Origin: Cardiocondyla obscurior
Taxonomy: Eukaryota > Arthropoda > Insecta > Hymenoptera > Formicidae
Length of the DNA: 64,000 nt
NCBI RefSeq assembly: GCF_019399895.1
Contig: NC_091864.1
Coordinates: forward strand, 2,210,001-2,274,000
Reading direction: 5' to 3'
Below the pieces are notes generated by a model. It was not told where the DNA came from. It ran no database searches and saw nothing but the letters and a program-made list of their open reading frames with translations. Of this stretch, positions 50,201 through 58,500 are shown piece after piece. Position 1 is the first letter of the stretch, and every line of letters begins with the position of its first letter. The position numbers and the translations under genes are program-made.

Positions 50201-50334
50201 TTCGTTAATAAAATATTAATATTAATCACAAAGCTTACCTCATGATCACGGTAATAAGGGTCACGAAGCTTTTCTGGCACTTGATTGTTGTATGCCTTCG
50301 ATAGGAGCCATTTTACGGAGGCACGTTGCTTGGC
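31683..50334 (-). CDS. Patronin: Patronin (CAMSAP family microtubule minus-end binding protein), 25 exons, 5' end missing
   Basis: Patronin binds and protects free microtubule minus ends and organises non-centrosomal microtubules in the cytoplasm. Minus-strand exons in transcript order: 50334-50239, 48921-48706, 48544-48090, 47967-47852, 47101-47018, 45714-45636, 45550-45334, 45212-44687, 44558-44392, 42826-42647, 41280-41147, 41043-40890, 40819-40621, 40358-40123, 39233-39059, 37199-36925, 36828-36532, 36405-36169, 36097-35920, 35294-35172, 34589-34494, 33922-33824, 32580-32341, 32230-31948, 31827-31683. All junctions are GT/AG and phase-consistent. They sum to 5,007 nt, about 1,668 residues, ending in TAG at 31685-31683. 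Domain order is N-terminal AKQRASVKWLLSKAYNN, CH, conserved linkers, coiled coils, CKK. The initiating exon must end in phase 0 and lie beyond 50334; I could not find it. Confidence 0.96.
32341..36097 (-). CDS. Patronin: Patronin: linker exons between coiled coil and CKK, including phase-symmetric cassettes
   Basis: Exons 36097-35920 (GKVIDKELLNAINPAKLRNK...GKKGSSSNLST), 35294-35172 (SLTSPTMRRDYYRGSQDS...), 34589-34494 (SSVDSPDDGRGSSPCRSVNQ...), 33922-33824 (VQESQQQVRGRPKYQTYQNF...NSLMNLCG) and 32580-32341 (ATSSDQNDMVCQHIDSDSGL...SSMMDYNG). The last four each begin with two bases and end with one base of split codons, so any of them can be skipped without breaking the frame. The 33922 start uses the outer of two nearby AG sites because only this one keeps phase. 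Confidence 0.87.
33824..33922 (-). CDS. Patronin: Patronin cassette exon (99 nt, phase-symmetric)
   Basis: Encodes VQESQQQVRGRPKYQTYQNF plus KGRKSNSLMNLCG with one split codon at each end. It is bounded by GCAG and GTAAGA. It is basic (R/K rich), sits just before the CKK-proximal exon, and can be included or skipped without frame change. Inclusion is an inference. Confidence 0.75.
36169..36828 (-). CDS. Patronin: Patronin: charged R/E/K coiled coil before CKK
   Basis: Exons 36828-36532 and 36405-36169, both phase 0 at both ends. The first encodes ERSVSSYIEHEDFTVRPESP, then long heptad-like runs such as QREKQRDNS, ending NPDP. The second begins NSMDEMEKKKERIMLMSLQR and ends KKAIEEAERE. This is the third coiled coil of the family. 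The donor of the second exon is GTGGGT at 36168; the alternative GTGATA four bases on would bring an immediate stop, so the former is preferred. Confidence 0.92.
36925..37199 (-). CDS. Patronin: Patronin: conserved GFYISFDND exon
   Basis: 275 nt encoding NDDDIAQGIRGLNITSGSRT through to KGFYISFDNDAPKKPKPTLR and ending RTSPKK. The GFYISFD...KPKP block is one of the strongest conserved linker motifs of the CAMSAP family. It follows the 1.86-kb intron that houses repeat copy 1. Confidence 0.94.
37458..37501 (-). repeat. Reverse-strand relative of the TTAGG-like + TTCC repeat
   Basis: Read on the minus strand, TTCCGGTTAGGTTAAG is followed by TTTTCC and TCCTTCCTTCC, the same order of parts as at 15410-15534. 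Confidence 0.65.
38338..38487 (+). CDS. Putative 49-codon small ORF in repeat copy 1
   Basis: The ATG is the first codon after a good splice acceptor. The frame reads MDNPEEDYRQRSASL, then EKSKRKSVARR, NTNRSRFVGRFG and SYAK before TAA. The second half (KSVARR...NTNRSRFVGRFG plus four residues and stop) is kept in frame in the other copy at 51.9 kb. The peptide is strongly basic with no signal peptide or known domain. The conserved nucleotides also form a hairpin, so conservation may reflect RNA rather than protein. Expression and translation are unproven. Confidence 0.35.
   Translation: MDNPEEDYRQRSASLTFPLEKSKRKSVARRNYTNTNRSRFVGRFGSYAK
38440..38459 (+). ncRNA. Conserved 8-bp hairpin in repeat copy 1
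   Basis: ACGAACCG-CAGC-CGGTTCGT, a perfect 8-bp stem with a tetraloop, identical in copy 2 at 51924-51943. It is a candidate RNA structure; no known RNA family was recognised. Confidence 0.4.
38624..38698 (+). CDS. Putative 24-codon ORF MARHVPSE... in repeat copy 1
   Basis: Reads MARHVPSEWRSRPGTG then ILHRRSNS and a TAG that is the last codon before the GTGAGC donor. The first eight residues (MARHVPSE) recur in copy 2 with one synonymous change (CGA/CGT), after which copy 2 diverges and stops. This is weak coding evidence. Confidence 0.2.
   Translation: MARHVPSEWRSRPGTGILHRRSNS
39059..40358 (-). CDS. Patronin: Patronin: disordered linker exons
   Basis: Exons 40358-40123 (YQQDLRMYADPTRTWAAPHP...TSASPQHRNA) and 39233-39059 (VHRISQLISESPEPKRSTVH...PPADDMKPQNISFIG). 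Both are rich in P, S and T with no fold visible. The second exon's donor (39058) lies only about 50 bp from the end of the plus-strand repeat copy that sits in the next intron. Confidence 0.88.
40621..41280 (-). CDS. Patronin: Patronin: Q-rich coiled-coil region
   Basis: Exons 41280-41147 (EISEDVRDVEHKWLEHDGNA...MDPEQYRQSITQ), 41043-40890 (MNNSLSEIQADIQRLANQQN followed by Q/H-rich heptads ending QQHMQ) and 40819-40621 (SYGMPPMNTLASRLQDPQQS...). A two-base donor at 41147 and one-base acceptor at 41043 complete a CAA codon. The Q-rich stretch has the hydrophobic spacing of a coiled coil and is a family feature in insects. Confidence 0.9.
41281..42646 (-). other. Patronin intron, nothing recognised
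   Basis: AT-rich intron of 1.37 kb with homopolymer tracts. The longest open frame (42177-42407, minus) has no family resemblance and no splice borders in phase with its neighbours. Confidence 0.7.
42647..42826 (-). CDS. Patronin: Patronin: Ser/Pro-rich linker exon
   Basis: 180 nt, phase 0 on both sides, so skipping would keep the frame. It encodes GKVKSPSSSTSGGDSPAET and ends PQQPLQEKPQRPFSLK. The reading frame stays open upstream to 42841 but an AG sits exactly at 42827, so the exon starts at GGT. The flanking intron 42827-44391 contains a 26-bp perfect palindrome (listed separately). Confidence 0.88.
43224..43249. repeat. 26-bp perfect palindrome
   Basis: TAGGGTATAATTA followed by its exact complement TAATTATACCCTA. 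It lies in the Patronin intron 42827-44391 with no element body around it that I recognise. Confidence 0.85.
44392..44558 (-). CDS. Patronin: Patronin: first coiled-coil exon
   Basis: Encodes DENGGSTIMASQLNNIRLKL followed by EEKRRHIENEKRKMEVVMSK and ends GKAAFLQAVTK. The charged E/K/R pattern is the conserved central coiled coil of CAMSAP proteins. The next exon begins GKVKSPSS, rebuilding the TKGKVKSP junction known from the family, which fixes the acceptor at 42826. Confidence 0.93.
44687..45212 (-). CDS. Patronin: Patronin: long low-complexity exon (S, N, G, Q rich)
   Basis: One 526-nt exon, 175 codons plus one base. It begins DNLHNFGRNPDKEVGAHTG and includes a run of six glycines, LRRQASNSSLDNVALRQIL and a terminal Q-rich run ending QMEQHSI. 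It has no globular domain and is predicted to be disordered linker with several likely phosphosites (RRQAS). It joins in phase to the coiled-coil exon 44558-44392. Confidence 0.9.
45334..47101 (-). CDS. Patronin: Patronin: conserved linker motifs after the CH domain
   Basis: Exons 47101-47018, 45714-45636 and 45550-45334. The first encodes the family signature HKRSLPQSIAPIPDLRSNL. The second is short and S/T-rich. The third carries EESFVVHRGKGIPTLSS, AAGRPSNWEEQRRSSYAGR and SITDDSQLTIENFGGSQ, all recognisable in insect Patronin. The region is probably unstructured apart from these short motifs. Large introns (47102-47851 and 45715-47017) separate the exons; I see nothing else coding in them. 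Confidence 0.93.
45715..47017 (-). other. Patronin intron, nothing recognised
   Basis: AT-rich intron of 1.3 kb. No coding exon, RNA gene or repeat could be supported. Confidence 0.7.
47852..48544 (-). CDS. Patronin: Patronin: calponin-homology (CAMSAP CH) domain
   Basis: Exon 48544-48090 starts SAHMAVIEGLMVLYAKEVV and contains KGLLLWINHVSHAL, DFQSLCDGVGLAAVVAFYCP and PYSIFHMQPEDVTYMRG. Exon 47967-47852 completes the domain with SMKQNLVVFLADMYNVLEIH and continues PAKCVRYPGEERAMQYLDG. The split codon across the junction (GG|A) makes glycine. The CAMSAP CH domain is a divergent single CH module near the N terminus (visible residues about 125-285). Confidence 0.95.
48706..50334 (-). CDS. Patronin: Patronin: N-terminal segment before the CH domain
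   Basis: Two exons. 50334-50239 encodes AKQRASVKWLLSKAYNNQVP and ends in phase 0 at GAG|GTAAGC. 48921-48706 begins EQEHLKPQIVHALSNAE and ends ETILIQNSPLKM. The motifs match the N-terminal block of CAMSAP proteins. The 1.3-kb intron between them (48922-50238) shows no other coding sequence. The first exon begins exactly at the conserved AKQRASVKW block, so only a short leader is probably missing. Confidence 0.93.
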
Positions 50335-51638
50335 CTAAAACAAAAAAAAGAGAGAATATTAAAAATATATGAAAAAATATCGATTTAATAATATCTAATA
50401 AAATTGATAAACTTCTAATTAATTTTTTTTTATCGTCTCTTTAATCGGAATTATTAGAATTCCGAGGTCGAGGCCTTTTACGATGGCCAATTAGTCCAAT
50501 AAATTTTTAGCGCTTTGTTATTAAAAGAATTTTCGTCTTATAAAATTAATTCAATTATTCAGTGAACAGCAGACTTCTCAGTTTAAAATTTAGTTAAAAG
50601 AGAAAGATCGCTAACGTTGAAAGTCCCGCGAGATTAGAAAAAAAAAATGTATGATTTATAGATTCTTAAATGCATGTGCAATACATTTCTTATTATACAT
50701 TTTTCTGCAGCTTGAATTTTTTTAGTTCAAAACATCCGCTTCTTTATTCTTTTGATACACGAAGTTTTATCCCTCTCTTCAATTATTTAAGCGTTATGTT
50801 TCGCAAAAGTGGACTTCTCTCCATTTAATCATTCAACAACAGATCGTTAGAGCAAGAAATTACTAGAGTCATATTGTAATGGAGCGAAGTCGAAGTTCTA
50901 AGTTCCGATCTTTCGTATTTACAAGCGCTCGCAGAATGCACATCGAGTTACCGCATTAATCCGTTCGAACGCATTAAAAAATAGCGCACTGTGTATATCA
51001 CAGTAAAATCTAAATTAGTCTTATCTCGTCGTATTTTCAGATTTCACATTGATTTTGCCGATCTCGCTGGTTCGAGAATTTAATTATCTCGCGTGCTTCA
51101 ACTTCCCATAATATACGCTTGGATGAGAAGGAAAGCCAAAAATGGCTAGCACTCCCAGCTTCTTACGAACTTTTTAAACTTTCACGTAACATCATTAATG
51201 TGTCGGTTATCAAATCGGTGATTGTAAGGTTTGATTTAATTTTAATATTTAATTAATATGTCCGGGTGAAAAAGATCTTCGCGATTTTCTCGCGCCTCAC
51301 CCGTTATCACTAGGGGACGTTTGGGGAGGGCGGGGGGTGGTGATAGAGACCCTGGCGCGCCGATCAATCAGCGCTCCATGGATCGCCTGATCGGGTAGGG
51401 TGCTCGCTAGCGGTAATTAGTCGGCTCATTTTCATACGCGTTGCGAAAGTACGGGAGTCAACGACTGTAGGCAAGGGGTGCAGGGGGAGGGGGGGGACGG
51501 TACGCACTACCTGTGCTAACGCTGGTATGTGCGTCCGGTCGTCCGGTGTCAAAACACGCGCGCGGTAAGAAAAAAACAATACGCGCGGAATATTACAGCG
51601 AACAGAACAGAATATTAACTGCAATTTTTCTGTTTCAG
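50335..51638. other. Region upstream of the first visible Patronin exon
   Basis: AT-rich to about 51250, then a GC-rich block (about 51300-51560) that may be a promoter for repeat copy 2, for Patronin, or for both. No initiating Patronin exon could be identified. Confidence 0.5.
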
Positions 51639-51861
51639 ATAATACTCTGCCGTTGACGAAGGACCAACCCGACATCCCGCAGACATCCTGAGAGGAGGAG
51701 GAGGCCCAGGAAGGGTATCCTGCCCCAGCGGAGCAACCCCGGGGTAAGTATCAATTTTTCTTCGGAGTAAAACGCTTTAGATTTTTTAAAACATGTTTCC
51801 ATTATTTTATTTAATTAGATGTAATATCTACAAAATAATTTTTTTTATTTTTCTGTTACAG

Positions 51862-51971
51862 ATCAAGAGGAACTCCGCTGTTGTGCAGTGAGAAAAAGTG
51901 TCGCACGCCGATATCATGATAATACGAACCGCAGCCGGTTCGTCGGTCGCTTCGGGGGTGCCGATAGTTAA
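51862..51971 (+). CDS. Reading frame homologous to the copy 1 small ORF
   Basis: After an acceptor the frame reads QEELRCCAVRKSVARR, then YHD, NTNRSRFVGRFG and GADS before TAA at 51969-51971. It is open into the preceding exon (51639-51743) in the matching phase, back to a TGA at 51689, and no ATG was found in that stretch. The shared KSVARR...NTNRSRFVGRFG core, the same frame and a stop at the same distance are what link it to copy 1. Confidence 0.25.
51924..51943 (+). ncRNA. Conserved 8-bp hairpin in repeat copy 2
   Basis: Identical stem and loop to 38440-38459, while the ten bases just upstream differ between the copies. Confidence 0.4.
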
Positions 51972-52510
51972 CGGGCGCTTGTTTTACGATATAATTTTTT
52001 ACGGGAGTGCCGAAAAATAGCGTGCGAATGTGTTTCATAATTTTCGCGATAGTAATTAATCCGGGCGCGTTCGCGAGTTTCTAGTGCGCGGAAGGATGGC
52101 TCGTCACGTCCCATCTGAGAGGAGGAGGAGGACCTAGGAAAGGCATCATGCATCGGCGGAGCAACTTTTAGGTAAGAATTAATTCTTTCTTTAAATTGGT
52201 CATTTTATTAACTTAATTTTTATTGAAAAATCAAATACATACGCGTAATTTTTTTTTTGTTCGAACATTTTCAACCTGTCTACATTAATATTGTTTCATT
52301 TTATGTTACAGCCACCGGCAGAACTCAACAACTCCGCTGAAGCTCATGCAGATTGGTAAGTCGCATGGTTTTCTTTTCGTAGCTTGTATTAGTCTCTTAA
52401 ACCGATAACACGTCGTTGACCATAAATTACTCAATTATTATAACGCGCATGAATTAGGACCTTCCCAAAAATAATGCACGCAAAGCGTGCACATGGTTGC
52501 TTCTAGTAAA

Positions 52511-55500
52511 TTAAAAATGCGGGAGGGAAAAAAAAAAAACATTGCTCATTCTAAAGTTTCTTGCGGAATATTCGTGAACGAACTGCCCTCTGGTACAATT
52601 CTAACAAAAAGAAAAAAAAAAAAGAAAGAAAGAAAGAATTTTATGCGGAAATAAGTATTGAAAATAGAAATCAAAGTCAACGCGGTCGTGTTACGAGTCG
52701 TTACGTATCCCTCGCGAGCTTCTAAATTCCTCGCGAAGAACTTTCCTGGACGGGGCCCGGTAGCTTGGCACGCGAAACAGCACGCCTAATCAATTTGTCG
52801 AGCTTGGCTTGGAAACGGGAGCGAAAAAGAGGAGAGAAGAGAGCGAAACCTGGAGGGCCAGGAAGGATGGGAGTGGTCGTCGTACGAGGTCATGCCGCGC
52901 CATATGTTATTAAGATTAAAGTGGCACGAGGAAGTTCCTCGACGATTCCGTAAAAATGCCCTGCGCTGCGGTAATCATTTACCGCGGTCGGATTGATAAA
53001 GCTTATCCCGGCGAACATTAAAGATAATTCGAGCGTCATCGTCGCCAAATGGTTCCCTGTGGTTTTCCCTTGCTTCAATCCTTTCTCCCAAACAGGCAAT
53101 TTTTCAGCATTAAACAACAACGCGAGCGTGTTTCTACTTAATTTTCCTGCTCCGGAATCTAAAACGCCGTTTCCCACCGCGTAAGATAAATTATATTGAC
53201 CTTGCCAATGTTGCTCGGCAATTCCCAACTGAATGAACACGCTGCACCGATAATATACTTTTAAAAAACTGACAGGTTACCCTACCGGGGCATTGATTAT
53301 CGATCGCTACCTAGTTAACAATGTTATCTTAGCGCTATTATCTACAGTTTACATGGGAGCGGTTCGTTGTCACGTAACCCGCGAAAGATATTTAACTATC
53401 AATTAATTTCCATATGCAGTCAGCTGCGTTCCTGACGTCAGTCGCATCGGAAAGATGCACTGGCCTCGGGAAGTCTCGAAGCAGAGATTCCCGAGCTGTG
53501 AAATTAGAATAAGGGTGAGAGATCGCGATGATTTCATATTCGGCGAAAACGAGGTCGACGACGATGCTGATCTAAGCAGAAATATGACTTTTACTTGATT
53601 TAAAAGTACGCGAGTAGAGAGAAAAAATAGAAGCAACATTTATATCTAAAATAAATTAAAAATAAATTATTTAAAAAATACAAGCGAAGTCGTGCGTGAG
53701 AACGAAGTAGGCGTGTAGGGCTAAGGCTTTAGGTCGAGAAATTTTGAGCATTCGAAGTGGCTTCTCTTCGGCAGGCTTCTCTATACGTCTCGCGTATGTA
53801 AACTAGCACACGTGTCTGGCAGGAACCGATTCACCGAAGCAACGCACGCACGCACGTGCGCGTGCATGACGTTTACGTTTTGACTATAAAAAGAAGCCGT
53901 GTCATCGCTAACAACTGGTTGCGATGACATTACGCGGAATACTGCGCTAACATATACGAGAGGCGATTCAGATACGATCGTTCCGATTAGCCGTGAGGGG
54001 AGACGACGGTCTCGGATCGGTGATCCACGACCATCAGCCGCGTCATCGATCTTTATTAGCTTAGGCCGGGATTCGTAATCGGCACCCGGATTGCAATTCA
54101 GATCGTTGTTCCGCGACGAAAATGCGAGTAAGACAGCCGCAAGAACATCGGCTTTCATTTGTACAAACGGATTTACGTCAGCGAGCAACGTTACAAAGCC
54201 CTCCCCAGAAGTATTTATAAACCGCTGTGAGAAAACGATGAAAGGAATTATTGGAAAAGAATTTTTCATTTAAGTTTCCGCTTACAACTTTTCGCCACGC
54301 GACGGGGACAGTTTAACGAAATTGAAAAAAAAAAACAACTGAAAAGATAATAATTATCGTGCAAGACAAATACACAGTCTAATAATCAGGAGGTATAAAA
54401 TTTAAGCTTTGTTGGATAAGTATTTCAGTATGCATCCGCTCGTTAACAAGTTGGTTCACTTTTAAATTATCTGCCGCGCTCGCAGCCTGCCCGGCCTTTT
54501 ACGGATTAATTGCTTATACACGCAAATTTAATATTAACACAATTTACAGACGATTTATAGGCGTTCTGTGGAAAAATTTCTACGATCTCGTTTCTGCAGA
54601 TCATACAAAATACATTTCGACAATGAATAATGTTTTAAATCTGGAAGCAAAATCTCTCGCAGATTAAATGTAAAAATATAACATTAATAGATCTTTCTTT
54701 TTATTCTCTTGCCGCGTCGTGATAAATAAAAATATGCAACGCACGCATTACGCATAAGAAAGAATTTTATTGCCGCATCTATAACGCCCGCGGCTTGAAG
54801 TAAAGCAACCGTCAGAGAAAACGTGATGTTGAATCCGTGGTAACGGTGGAAGTTCTTAATATGGATTTCGGCCATGGGCATTGCCCACGCGACGTCGCGC
54901 AGCCGAGAAAAATACGCATCTCACCGCAGCCGTACGTGAGAAATGTAAAATAGGCGAATACAATCGCAGGGCAGATAAGAATCCGAGAAAAATACGAAAT
55001 GGTAATCCGTACGATGTATCGCCAACTTCTACAGACACGTAAAAACAAAGCTACTTTGCCGCGTAAAATGCAGTCTTTGTCGCAACAAAAATTGTTTTAC
55101 TAAATAAGAATACCTCGCGAAAAGAAAAAAAAAATTCAAGTCTATCCCAGCATCACGAGCAAGCAAAACAGCCATTGCGTTTTTTAAATGTTTTATTTTT
55201 TTAGACACCAATTTGGAATTCCTTCAAATTGTAATGTACTTTTATTCAAGGCAACGACAATTTTGAAAAGACCGAGTTTTCGCAAAGAGAATCGAAAGGA
55301 AATAACTCGTGAAATCTATATTAATAAAGTTTCCTAGATAAATTCCTTTTGTTCTTGTTACTTTCGGAAATAGAAATGTTTAAGGCGCGATTGCTCACGC
55401 CGACAAGCATTAAAACGTCCCGATCGAACTCGCTCAGTCATCGTGTTCGCTGCAACCTATCTACGGCCACCTGCCGTGGCCTTTCTTCCGCGTGTATATC

Positions 55501-58500
55501 CCGAGGAATTTATCAGACTATTTGCGAGGCACGTGAACGCACACTTAGGCGCGGTTTAGGTCGGGCAATAAGGCCGCTATCCGCGAAACGAGCATGGTGA
55601 AAGACGACGGAGCCTGGCGGCGTCACGATTAGAGTCAATGGCGTAACCGACGTTAAAGAAAATGTTAAAGAAAATGCAATAGCAAAAATTAATACAATAA
55701 ATAAATTTTATCAAACGATACTATTGCTTTAACGTTTAAAGAGTGACGACAAATTTCGCTCATTTCTTAAACCTCGAATTTCAAACTTTTCTTTTATACC
55801 AAATAATATTATTAGACGAAACATTAATTTCAATAAAATTTTAGGACAAGCACAGGCAGGATTTTAGAGATTATGAGAAATTATTTTCATACCGCTCCAT
55901 ACCTCCGGAATTATTTATTATTAGATATTAAAAAAAGAAGTTTAAAATTCGAGATCCAAAAAATAAGTAAAAATCACAGGTCCATTTAATATCACTCTTC
56001 GATAAAAAAAAAATTAATTACAATCCTACGTATAATCTCTCAATTTTCGAGAGACGTACTATATTTATTTTTCTTTTGATACTACTTAAAAAAAAAATTT
56101 TCCAATTTAACGAAAAGCGGAAAACCAGAAATTTTATCACATTCCACGGGCAATATAAAGAAATTGTATTATAATGGGGAAATGCGTTGCTGTAATGCGG
56201 AGTTTTTTATTACCACGAAGAAGTAATACGCGCTTTCTATCTTGGAATGACTTCCATCCAGTTTGCCTGTAGCCACGAGTAGGTTCGCGAGTGATATAAT
56301 ATAAGGTGATGGTATCTAGGCAACTAGATGGACGCGGAGCTATTACGAGACTATGCGGCTCTCTCTCGGTCACCATCTTTAGAGACCGCCTGTTCGAAAC
56401 GAGCGTGATCTCCTCGCGTCTATCACATCGAGAATTCCCTAAAAAAAACCTCGGAAACATCTTGCGTAAACGAAGGAATCCTAAGGACTCGAAAAAAGAA
56501 TCGCAGAAATTGCGACTTTAGCGCGTCGACGCGATCTGAAAAGGATATCCGCGACTAGTTTGTATACACCTTCAAACTTTCGCGGAGCTGCGGATTTACC
56601 GAGAAACATTAGAAAGGAAGGCGAGGAAAGATATAGACTGGACCACGGCGCCGGATGCTGGGGCTCCTTACGAAGTGCTCGCCGGAATCAAACAAACCGT
56701 TTTCTAACTTCCTGTTTGCTTTCAACGGCGACGTCTGTTCTTTCTTCCCCGCGGAACTCTGAATCAAAGTAAATCTATCTCACGTTCTGTCGTAGATTAT
56801 ACGCAAAACCGTCCCAAAAAGATAAAAAAAAACAAAGAGGTACTTAACATTCACATTGAATTTATTCTGAATTTTTTTTTTATACAAAAATTAACATTGC
56901 TCGAGATATATTTGTCTTTAATGCGGGTTTACCACATTTATATTATCTCGCACGAAGCACTCTCTCGATAATAATAGCCTACGTGTGAAATAAGAAAATT
57001 GCCGGTTTAAGATCATATTATAGACTTTATATCCAAAGGAGAGTTCATTGTGTTCGTCCGTCAGATAGAATTTTATGAAATTGTTCTGGGTTCTCAAAGT
57101 TCTCACATAATGCTGAATCGGAGGAGCGTTATCGACTTTTCGATAGCGCCGCCGGGAATTCTCTTTCGGCCATGCCGTTCCGCGTCTCACGAAGAATAGA
57201 GCAGACGGTGCTCAAAATGAAACACGTCATCGTGATGCAGTACACGGCCACAAGCCGGCTTTAGGCTTTTCATTTTTATAGACACGGAAAATAAAAGCGC
57301 CTGTCCACCAATAGTTTACAGCTCAGGTATATAATATTAAATTAATGTTAGGTCACGTTTAGACTTTACGCGCTATTGTACAAATTAAAATCTCTCTAAA
57401 TCCTCTAAATCGAATATCGCATTGCCGCGATAATTAAATGTAAATTGACCGACCTCGCGGTACGCTTTCACTTCCTGCGATGCCATTCAGCAAGCTATCG
57501 ACTAGTTAATGGCTCGGTTCGATTCTTCATGCAGGTGCGATAACTTGCTCTCGTGGCCTGACCCATTTCCACCCTGCGTTTGTCTATTATGAAAACGTGA
57601 TTCCGCATCAAGTACACCGAGTAACCTAACCATGCCAATAAATTCCCAGCAGGCACAAATCGCAATTGCGATTCAATCACGTTTATCGAAATCACGCCTT
57701 CGTTTTTTGAAGCTAAATAATACTTTTAAAGTAATATCATTCGAAATATATATCCAGCAATTATACTACTGTTTGTAGGCTGATTGAACTTTTACGGAAT
57801 TTAAATTTAAAAAAAAAAGTACATGAATTAAAGCTACGCATTGCAAACACTCTCTTCCTTTTCGCTTTCCACGTATCTCTCGCTGTATAACCGCGTTGAA
57901 TATGCGCTTGAACAAATCGCTCGACAAATCGTTGAGGTAGGCGGATTGATCGTCGGTGAAATTCTCTCGGAATCCTCCCGAGGCGATCTTCTGGGAACGT
58001 GAGCACGTAAATACGTGATCGGAGGATCGTGGAGGCACCGCGGAGAAAACATGTACGCACCGTTATATGCTTTTTAAAGAATAATACTCGTATGCGCGCG
58101 CGAGCGATAAGAAATTGAAATTAAACGGATCGAAGTGAATTGTTTTACAATTAACGGGACGGCGAACGTGATTCTCTTCGAAGGAGAGCACGTGTCGCCG
58201 CATATCTGCAATTGCTCTGCAGTCCTAGAGACGGTCAGTTACGCGCGTTAGCGAATACGTAGCGCAACATCGTGACCTACGCTCGTATTGATCCGGCGGT
58301 GTGCGTAATTCTCGTGTTATAATGCGTATATAATAATCTTAGTTGAGATTAATTTTCATTACTGACCCGATTACGTCATTCGACCTAAAGACCAAAGCTG
58401 ACTAAAGCTGACTGAAGCACGGCGTGGCATTGAATTATATCCTCCGACTCTTTCGAAAATCGGTTCTACGCCCTCCGGTTTAAGTGAATCGTTTCCGCAA

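Larger units (their letters stand above)
51639..52510 (+). repeat. Spliced direct repeat, copy 2, with an extra internal unit (unknown family)
   Basis: Exon-like segments 51639-51743, 51862-52171 and 52312-52355, with AG/GT borders and introns of 118 and 140 nt. The two last exons and the flanking intron match copy 1. In addition the first exon/intron/exon start (CATCCTGAGAGGAGGAGG... GCGGAGCAACCC, intron, AACTCCGCTG) is a degenerate relative of the second one in the same copy, so this copy looks internally duplicated. A GC-rich block at about 51300-51560 precedes it, with a possible GTAAGA donor at about 51565. It lies upstream of Patronin's first visible exon, on the opposite strand. Confidence 0.75.

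Noticed and set aside
51364..51675. Minus-strand 103-codon frame with a phase-0 donor at about 51517, considered as Patronin's first exon
   Set aside because: Phase would fit, but the sequence overlaps the plus-strand repeat copy and a GC-rich block, and shows no resemblance to Patronin N termini.
52890..53240. 116-codon minus-strand frame with balanced composition
   Set aside because: It looks more protein-like than most, but I recognise no family, and the plus strand is also open for 63 codons. A BLASTP hit in other ants would change this.
53781..54269. 162-codon minus-strand frame
   Set aside because: Longest unexplained frame on the right side, but no motif, no conserved start context and a complementary frame on the other strand.
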